37,485 bases of DNA. Origin: Deltaproteobacteria bacterium RBG_16_49_23. GTDB taxonomy: Bacteria > Desulfobacterota > BSN033 > UBA1163. Position numbers and translations under genes: made by a program. Numbering within the stretch: position 1 is the stretch's first letter; each line of letters begins with the position of its first letter. Location: positions 1-37,485 of the forward strand of contig MGQQ01000068.1 of NCBI GenBank assembly GCA_001798855.1. The letters run 5' to 3'. The notes beneath the pieces are model-generated. The model had not been told where the DNA came from. It saw only the letters and a program-made list of their open reading frames with translations, and made no database searches. Positions 32,226 through 37,485 of this stretch are shown in pieces.

Positions 32226-32826
32226 GATTCATCTCCTTTCGGCATCTCTCTGTAAGGATGAGCGCTTTCAATTTCTCAACGGCCTCCTCAATCCTCTCAT
32301 TGACGATGATATGATGGTACCAGTGTGATTCCTCAATGTCCCTCTTCGCATGGGCCAGACGGAACTGAATCCTTTCAAGCGAATCGAGACCCCTGCCCTT
32401 TAATCGTTCTTCGAGGGCGTCTATGGAAGGCGGAAGAAGGAAGATCAATACGGCATGGTCCAGCTTCTCTTTTGCCTTCTTTGCTCCCTGGGTATCGATA
32501 TCGAGAATCAGATCCACCCCTTCTGATTTCAGGGCTTCGATATCCACCCGGGCTGTTCCATAACAGTGCCCCAATACTTCAGCCCACTCTAAAAATTGCT
32601 CCTTCTCAATCATCTCCCTGAAAGCATCAGGGGAGATAAAATGATAATCCACTCCCTCCTGCTCGCCGGTCCTGGGAGGCCGGGTTGTGTAGGAGACAGA
32701 GAAGCGAAGGCCGTGCAATAATTCCATTACCCGCTTCACCAGAGTGGTTTTCCCTGTTCCTGAAGGTGCGGAGATGATGAAGATGAGGCCCCTTCCTCTT
32801 TGATCCTCCTGGCTTTGAATTTCCAT
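32173..32826 (-). CDS. gmk: Guanylate kinase
   Basis: 217 residues. Phosphorylates GMP to GDP with ATP. P-loop APSGTGKTT (20-28), the GMP-binding [11 protein letters not shown] (45-55) and DYHFIS, and the lid motif ERLKGRG are all visible. A short polar N-terminal extension precedes the core. The C-terminus reads about 17 residues into rpoZ, longer than the usual end near LTERCRKE. Weak ribosome binding site. Preceded by a 195-bp spacer holding a REP-type repeat instead of being tightly linked to yicC. Confidence 0.96.
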   Translation of the reverse strand: MEIQSQEDQRGRGLIFIISAPSGTGKTTLVKRVMELLHGLRFSVSYTTRPPRTGEQEGVDYHFISPDAFREMIEKEQFLEWAEVLGHCYGTARVDIEALKSEGVDLILDIDTQGAKKAKEKLDHAVLIFLLPPSIDALEERLKGRGLDSLERIQFRLAHAKRDIEESHWYHHIIVNERIEEAVEKLKALILTERCRKEMNHGKSDSGRLLEKCGKPV

Positions 32827-32884
32827 TCCAGTCCCGAAGATAAGGCTTCCAATTTCTTTGAGCGATTCTTTTAAAAATTGTAAT

Positions 32885-32970
32885 CGCCCCGGCTTTTCCG
32901 GGACGTAAAAAAGATGCGTCCGTGTGAGGAACGAGAGGCCAAAATCCTCGCCCCCTGAAGGGTGCGGCTA
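32885..32970. repeat. REP-type palindromic units between yicC and gmk
   Basis: Two small hairpins: CCCGG stem with 5-base loop (32888-32902), and an imperfect CGCCCCC/GGGTGCG stem (32949-32967). They resemble the repeat units near xerD. The rest of the spacer shows no clear promoter. Confidence 0.5.
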
Positions 32971-33021
32971 CAGTTCACAAAAATATCGCCCAATTTGGGT
33001 TTCAGTCATTTGACTACCCGA

Positions 33022-33900
33022 CTACTCAATATTCTGCACTTGCTCCCGGATCTTTTCCAATTCACTTTTGATCTCCACCACCTTCTGGGAAATCTCTGCA
33101 TCATTGACCTTTGCGCTTACGGTATTGACTTCACGATGGATCTCCTGAAGCAAAAAATCCATCTTCCTGCCGACAGACTCTTTCCCATTCATGAGCAGGG
33201 CAAACTGGCTGAGATGACTCTCCGCCCTTACAATCTCTTCAGTGATATCTGTCCGTTCCGCAAGCATGGCCATCTCCTGCTGAAACCGGTAAGGGTCCAC
33301 CTCAATCCCGCCCAGGAGAGATTGAAGCTTCTCCCGGAAGCGAACCCGGTAAACCTCAAAGTGTGAAGAGAACTGGCATTTGATCTCTTTCAGCTCCTGG
33401 GTGATGCGCTCCAGCCGTTTTTGAATATCCTTTGCAAGTGTGTCTCCTTCTGAGGATTTCATCTCGTCCATTTCCTGCAAAGATTGTTTCAGAATCGAGG
33501 CAATCTCCTGCCAGTAGGGTTCAATATCTCCGGGCTCTTCCTTGACGGAGATCAGATCCTTTGCTCCCGCCAGCAAATCTAAAGTGATCTCACCTTTGAT
33601 CTGAAACTTATCCTTCAAGGAGAGGAGGGCCTGAAAATACTGCTCGGCGAGGTTGGAATCCACCTGGAGTTGAACCTTCTCGCCTCCCAAGGCATCCAGT
33701 TTAACGGAGACATCGATTCTTCCTCTTGACACCTGCGACCGGATCATCTCTTTGATCCGGCTTTCAAAGGCGGCCAGACGTTTAGGGAGTCTGATGTTGA
33801 TATCGCTGTACCGGTGGTTGACAGAGCGCGATTCGACAAGCGCTTTCCCCAGACTGCTCTCCCCTTCCCCTCTTCCATAACCTGTCATCGATTTCAGCAT
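33022..33900 (-). CDS. yicC: YicC family endoribonuclease-like protein
   Basis: 292 residues, family-typical. MLKSMTGYGRG (1-11), SVNHRYSDINIRLP (26-39) and the C-terminal GRKMDFLLQEIHREVNT (247-263) are the conserved blocks. YicC proteins have been described as endoribonucleases acting on small RNAs in E. coli (with RyhB), which is of note given the small RNA candidate in the window. Start overlaps the DUF4416 stop by 7 bases. Upstream of gmk as usual. Confidence 0.95.
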   Translation of the reverse strand: MLKSMTGYGRGEGESSLGKALVESRSVNHRYSDINIRLPKRLAAFESRIKEMIRSQVSRGRIDVSVKLDALGGEKVQLQVDSNLAEQYFQALLSLKDKFQIKGEITLDLLAGAKDLISVKEEPGDIEPYWQEIASILKQSLQEMDEMKSSEGDTLAKDIQKRLERITQELKEIKCQFSSHFEVYRVRFREKLQSLLGGIEVDPYRFQQEMAMLAERTDITEEIVRAESHLSQFALLMNGKESVGRKMDFLLQEIHREVNTVSAKVNDAEISQKVVEIKSELEKIREQVQNIE

Positions 33901-34439
33901 GAATGATCTTCCCCTTCCTTTAAATTTTCCATATATCCCTTTCTGAAACGGTTGAAGAGCTGGAGGGTTTCCTCCTGACGATAGTCAGGATAAGTCCAAT
34001 CCAGTGGCTGAAATGACTTGTTCCGGTAAATAAGCGTCATATCCGCATAGATGCCCTTGCTGAGATAGGGCCGGTGCGTATAGGCTTTTGTCGTGGCGAG
34101 GATGACGTGTTCCATGCAGAGATATCCTGGATCGATATTGATCCGGCGATTCTTTCCGGTGGCGGCATACTTTTCCTCCAGACGGTTGGTGGCCAGTTTT
34201 ATGCCGGGAAGAGAGTCCCGTGAAATGAGTTGTTTGAAAGTGATGAAGTGACGGAACAGGTTCTCTCCTATCTCTTTCGTGTAATATTGAGTGAAATTGA
34301 ATGAAATCCTCTGGCTGATGAAATCTATCTCCCCAAAATCTTTTTGCAGGTCCTGGATTCCTTGATGGAGGATATCCTCCTCCTTAACTATCAGACTCAT
34401 AAAAAGTTTGGTGGGGCCGGGTTCCCTGGCTCTGCCCAT
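33894..34439 (-). CDS. DUF4416 protein
   Basis: 181 residues. Opens with PTKLFMSLIV (9-18) and includes FTQYYTKEIGENLFR (49-63), NIDPGYL (101-107) and YPDYR (150-154), the DUF4416 hallmarks. The family is found mainly in deltaproteobacteria, Nitrospirae and relatives, next to yicC; its function is unknown. Sits 4 bp after tlyA, so cotranscribed. Confidence 0.88.
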   Translation of the reverse strand: MGRAREPGPTKLFMSLIVKEEDILHQGIQDLQKDFGEIDFISQRISFNFTQYYTKEIGENLFRHFITFKQLISRDSLPGIKLATNRLEEKYAATGKNRRINIDPGYLCMEHVILATTKAYTHRPYLSKGIYADMTLIYRNKSFQPLDWTYPDYRQEETLQLFNRFRKGYMENLKEGEDHSC

Positions 34440-34443
34440 CCTT

Positions 34444-35217
34444 TTAGTCCTCTTTCATTAAATAGATAAAAAATTCCTTATTCCCTTTTGGACCGGGCAG
34501 TGAAGATTCGATCACGCCAAGAACCTTCAATCCCAGATTGCGGCAAAACCCGGAAATCCTATCGATCACTTTTTGATGGAGGGTTCCATCTCTCACCACT
34601 CCCCCTTTTCCCACTTCGCCCTTGCCCACTTCAAACTGGGGCTTGATGAGGCTGAGGAGGGCCCCCCTCTTTTTCAGAAATCCGAGAAGATGTGGAAGAA
34701 ATTTCTCGATGGAGATGAATGAGGTGTCGATGAGGATCAGGTCCACCTCCTCGCTCACCTCTTCCCTTTTCAGATATCGGATATTTCTCCTTTCTAAATT
34801 GACGACCCTCGGGTCTTTTCGTAATCTCCAGGCCAACTGGCCATAACCGACATCTACGGCGTAAACCTTCCTGGCTCCTCCCTGAAGAATGCAGTCCGTG
34901 AACCCGCCTGTGGATGCGCCCACATCCATGACCACCATTCCCCTTGGATCGATTTCAAAGGTATTGAGCGCGCCTTCGAGTTTCTGACCCCCGCGGCTCA
35001 CATAAGGATGGTCTTCTCCTCGAATCTCTATCCGGGCTTCCTCGGTCACCCGGACTCCGGGCTTGTCAATCATCGTCCCATCGACAAGAACCCTTCCCTC
35101 CATGATACACGTCCTCGCCCTTTCACGGCTTTGAACAAGGCCTTTCTCTATTAGAAGCCTGTCGAGCCTCTCCCGTCTTGCCGTCTTGCCTTTGAGGACA
35201 ACTGCAGGGCCGATCAT
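34444..35217 (-). CDS. tlyA: TlyA family rRNA 2'-O-methyltransferase
   Basis: 257 residues. S4 RNA-binding domain (about 15-75) followed by a Rossmann methyltransferase with SAM motif DVGASTGG (98-105) and VDLILIDTSFIS further on. TlyA enzymes 2'-O-methylate 16S C1409 and/or 23S C1920 and affect capreomycin sensitivity; older names call them hemolysins. The N-terminal length could suit either specificity. Between dxs and DUF4416, a usual neighbourhood. Confidence 0.93.
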   Translation of the reverse strand: MIGPAVVLKGKTARRERLDRLLIEKGLVQSRERARTCIMEGRVLVDGTMIDKPGVRVTEEARIEIRGEDHPYVSRGGQKLEGALNTFEIDPRGMVVMDVGASTGGFTDCILQGGARKVYAVDVGYGQLAWRLRKDPRVVNLERRNIRYLKREEVSEEVDLILIDTSFISIEKFLPHLLGFLKKRGALLSLIKPQFEVGKGEVGKGGVVRDGTLHQKVIDRISGFCRNLGLKVLGVIESSLPGPKGNKEFFIYLMKED

Positions 35218-35265
35218 TCTTCCGCCCTATTGGGTGCGCCTGACCCCGCATCAAGGTGCAATTCG

Positions 35266-37227
35266 TTACTTGGGATGGTTCGGCGGATCGACCATGAAGG
35301 GGATGACCTGAGTCGAATGGGCCGAGGACGATCTCCCTTCCTCAGCCATCTCCCTCGCTCCTCTGAATATCCCGTTTTCATCGATCCCGACCTGCTCTCT
35401 AAGAACAGTTTGAGGCCCATGTTCAACAAAAGAGTCGGAAATCCCCAGCCGTTTCACCGGAATGGATAAGAGGTTCTTCTCCTGAAAGAGCTCAAGAACC
35501 GCACTTCCAAAACCTCCCATCAGAACATTTTCCTCAACGGTGAGCACTTTCCCTGTTCTTTTTGCCCAGTGGCAAAGGAGATCCCCGTCAAGAGGCTTCA
35601 GAAAACGGCTGTTGATGATTGCAGCATCGATCCCGATCTCTTCCAGTCTCTGTGCGGCCCGGAGCGCGGGATAAACAGTCGAACCGATGGCCACGATAAG
35701 AATATCTTTGCCTTCCCTGAGCACTTCTCCTCGACCGATTTCCAATGATTTGAGGATATCGCTTCTCTTCGCACCCACGCCCTTTGACCTCGGATACCTC
35801 AAGGCAACGGGCCCTGGATGTTCAACCGCCGTTTTGATCATATGCCGGAACTCCTCTTCATCTTTGGGCGCCATGACAATTAGATTCGGAATGTGCCTCA
35901 GGTAAGAATAATCGAAAAGGCCGTGATGGGTCGGCCCATCCTCTCCCACAATCCCGCCCCTGTCCAGGGCAAAGACGACTGGAAGGTTTTGAAGACAGAC
36001 ATCCTGCTGAACCTGATCATAGGCTCTCTGCAGAAAGGTGGAGTAAATGGCCACCACCGGTTTCATTCCTTCGAGGGCAAGGCCGGCGGCAAAGGTGACC
36101 GCATGCTGTTCCGCAATTCCGATGTCATAGAACCGGTCAGGAAACCTTATCGCAAAATCTTCCAGACCCGTTCCGCTCTGCATGGCAGCCGTAACGGCGA
36201 TGAGCTTTCTATTCTTCGCGGCCAATTTACAGAGCGTCTCTCCAAAGACCTCGGTGTAGGTGGGAACAGGGTTCGCCCCGCCAGGGTGGGGCCTCCTTTT
36301 GATCTCTCCGGTCTCGAGATCGAACGTCGGAACGCTATGGTAAAGGGAAGGATTCTTTTCGGCAGGGCCATACCCTTTCCCCTTCTTGGTGATCACATGG
36401 ACGAGGAACGGACCCCGCAATTTATTAATGTTCTGGAAGGTCTCGATCAGATGATCAAGGCGGTGGCCATCAATCGGTCCGATATATTTCATGCCTAACT
36501 CCTCAAAGAGGAGTCCGGGGATCAACAGGCATTTGAGTGATTCCTCGGCCTTTTTAGCAAAACGGAGGGCTGATTTCCCAATGCTCGGTATGGTTTCGAG
36601 AAACTTATTCATCTCATCCCGAAAGCGGTTGACAAACTGCCCGGTCATCAACCGATTTAAATAAGAAGAAAGGGCGCCTACATTGTGCGAGATCGACATC
36701 TCATTGTCGTTCAGAATGACGATCAGATCCTGGTCGATGTGGCCTGCCTGATTAAGGCCCTCAAAGGCGAGTCCGGCAGTCATCGACCCATCTCCGATGA
36801 TGGCAATCGGCCGTCCCTCGTCTCCCCGATGCCTCTTCGCTTCGGCCATGCCCAGAGCGGCTGAGATGGAAGTGCCGCTGTGGCCGGAATCGAAGGTGTC
36901 ATAAGAGCTCTCATCCCTTTTTGGAAAACCGCTGATTCCTTCATACTGCCTCAGGGTATGGAAAGAGTCTCTTCTTCCGGTCAGCAGTTTATGCGTATAA
37001 CTCTGGTGGCCTACGTCCCATATCAGTTTGTCCCTGGGGAGATCAAAGGCGTAGTGAAGGGCAATGGTCAACTCCACCACCCCGAGATTCGAGGCGAGGT
37101 GTCCGCCATTTTGGGAGACAGTGGAGAGGATTTTCCCTCTTATCTCCTCGCAGAGTTTCTCCAGTTCTTCCCTGTCCAGTTTCTTAACATCAATCGGGTG
37201 GTCGATCTGTTCCAGGTATTTCGTCAT
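35266..37227 (-). CDS. dxs: 1-deoxy-D-xylulose-5-phosphate synthase
   Basis: 653 residues. First enzyme of the MEP isoprenoid pathway: pyruvate plus glyceraldehyde 3-phosphate gives DXP, using thiamine diphosphate. H43, DVGHQSY (71-77), the TPP motif GDGSMTAG (145-152) with LNDNEMSIS (172-180), and the central and C-terminal transketolase-like domains are seen. The last about 20 residues are a variable Ser/Pro-rich tail. Starts 3 bases after the ispA stop. Confidence 0.98.
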   Translation of the reverse strand: MTKYLEQIDHPIDVKKLDREELEKLCEEIRGKILSTVSQNGGHLASNLGVVELTIALHYAFDLPRDKLIWDVGHQSYTHKLLTGRRDSFHTLRQYEGISGFPKRDESSYDTFDSGHSGTSISAALGMAEAKRHRGDEGRPIAIIGDGSMTAGLAFEGLNQAGHIDQDLIVILNDNEMSISHNVGALSSYLNRLMTGQFVNRFRDEMNKFLETIPSIGKSALRFAKKAEESLKCLLIPGLLFEELGMKYIGPIDGHRLDHLIETFQNINKLRGPFLVHVITKKGKGYGPAEKNPSLYHSVPTFDLETGEIKRRPHPGGANPVPTYTEVFGETLCKLAAKNRKLIAVTAAMQSGTGLEDFAIRFPDRFYDIGIAEQHAVTFAAGLALEGMKPVVAIYSTFLQRAYDQVQQDVCLQNLPVVFALDRGGIVGEDGPTHHGLFDYSYLRHIPNLIVMAPKDEEEFRHMIKTAVEHPGPVALRYPRSKGVGAKRSDILKSLEIGRGEVLREGKDILIVAIGSTVYPALRAAQRLEEIGIDAAIINSRFLKPLDGDLLCHWAKRTGKVLTVEENVLMGGFGSAVLELFQEKNLLSIPVKRLGISDSFVEHGPQTVLREQVGIDENGIFRGAREMAEEGRSSSAHSTQVIPFMVDPPNHPK

Positions 37228-37230
37228 GGA

Positions 37231-37485
37231 TCAATATTCCCTTAAAATAATGAATTGGGCAATCTCTCTGAGCGGCTCTACTTCAGGTCCAAAGGGTCGG
37301 AGGTCTTGGATTGCCGACTCCATCAATTCCTTTGCCGTTTTCTTCGATTCTTCGAGTCCCAGCAACGAGGGGTAGGTTGCCTTCTTTTTAGAAAAATCGC
37401 TTCCTGTATTTTTCCCAAGGAGTTCTGTCTTTCCCTCCACATTCAAAATATCATCGACAATCTGAAAGGCATGCCCGATTTTCTC
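37231..37485 (-). CDS. ispA: Polyprenyl (farnesyl/geranyl) diphosphate synthase, C-terminal part
   Basis: Last 84 residues; the frame is open to the window edge, so the gene is partial at its 5' end. The second aspartate-rich motif GHAFQIVDDILNVEG is visible at the edge. Then GKNTGSDFSKKKATYPSL, with the KATYP block conserved in IspA-type short-chain trans-prenyltransferases. Condenses IPP with allylic diphosphates. ispA-dxs-tlyA order supports the call. Confidence 0.93.
   Translation of the reverse strand, partial: EKIGHAFQIVDDILNVEGKTELLGKNTGSDFSKKKATYPSLLGLEESKKTAKELMESAIQDLRPFGPEVEPLREIAQFIILREY

Overview
The window looks like the core chromosome of a deltaproteobacterial-type organism (Desulfobacterota or a close relative), most likely from an uncultured lineage. 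This is inferred from gene content and order, not from a search. Pointers are ispA-dxs-tlyA-DUF4416-yicC-gmk-rpoZ, rimP-nusA-ylxR-infB-DUF503-rbfA-truB-rpsO-pnp-M16-dut, a DHH-CBS-tRNA nucleotidyltransferase fusion, several PilZ proteins, a DUF4124 protein, and many palindromic intergenic repeats. Base composition is close to 50% GC with AT-rich promoter regions. Nearly all genes lie on the minus strand; the clear plus-strand units are a family 4 uracil-DNA glycosylase, a small exported protein and a proposed small RNA.

Layout. 1-585: N-terminal part of an SNF2-type helicase cut by the window edge. 814-1629: a degenerate histidine-kinase-like protein. 1803-2078: a repeat element with 53-bp inverted arms. 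2162-2911: uracil-DNA glycosylase. 2931-7221: sppA, scpA and the DHH-CBS-CCA fusion. 7364-19067: the large information-processing operon (rimP to dut) ending in a XerC/D recombinase, preceded by a promoter and an intrinsic terminator placed just before the rimP ribosome binding site. 19227-20705: LapA-like, HIT and HNH proteins. 21358-25345: a small exported protein, a CPFC mini-protein, three PilZ proteins and a 642-residue protein combining a bL12-like domain, an FxLYD-like domain and an EndoIII-like domain that keeps the iron-sulfur loop but appears to lack the catalytic residues. 25618-26307: a DUF4124 coiled-coil protein divergent from a proposed small RNA. 26651-30412: a three-gene set of MoxR-type AAA+ ATPase, GXGXG beta-helix protein and VWA protein. 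30571-37485: HD phosphohydrolase, rpoZ, gmk, yicC, DUF4416, tlyA, dxs and the 3' part of ispA.

How they work together. The central operon couples ribosome assembly (rimP, rbfA, truB, rpsO), transcription elongation and termination (nusA), initiation (infB) and RNA decay (pnp). The terminator in its leader fits NusA-dependent feedback. ispA and dxs supply isoprenoid precursors. The most novel candidates are (i) an orphan RNA of about 94 nt at 26214-26307 with a near-consensus promoter, two hairpins and an intrinsic terminator, whose first loop carries an 11-nt stretch matching the anti-Shine-Dalgarno tail of 16S rRNA; (ii) the MoxR / GXGXG / VWA operon, resembling metal-cofactor-insertion chaperone pairs but with an unusual middle partner and a cysteine-rich insertion in the ATPase; and (iii) the bL12-FxLYD-EndoIII-like fusion among PilZ genes. 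Several palindromic repeats also run into coding sequence (truB tail, HD protein).
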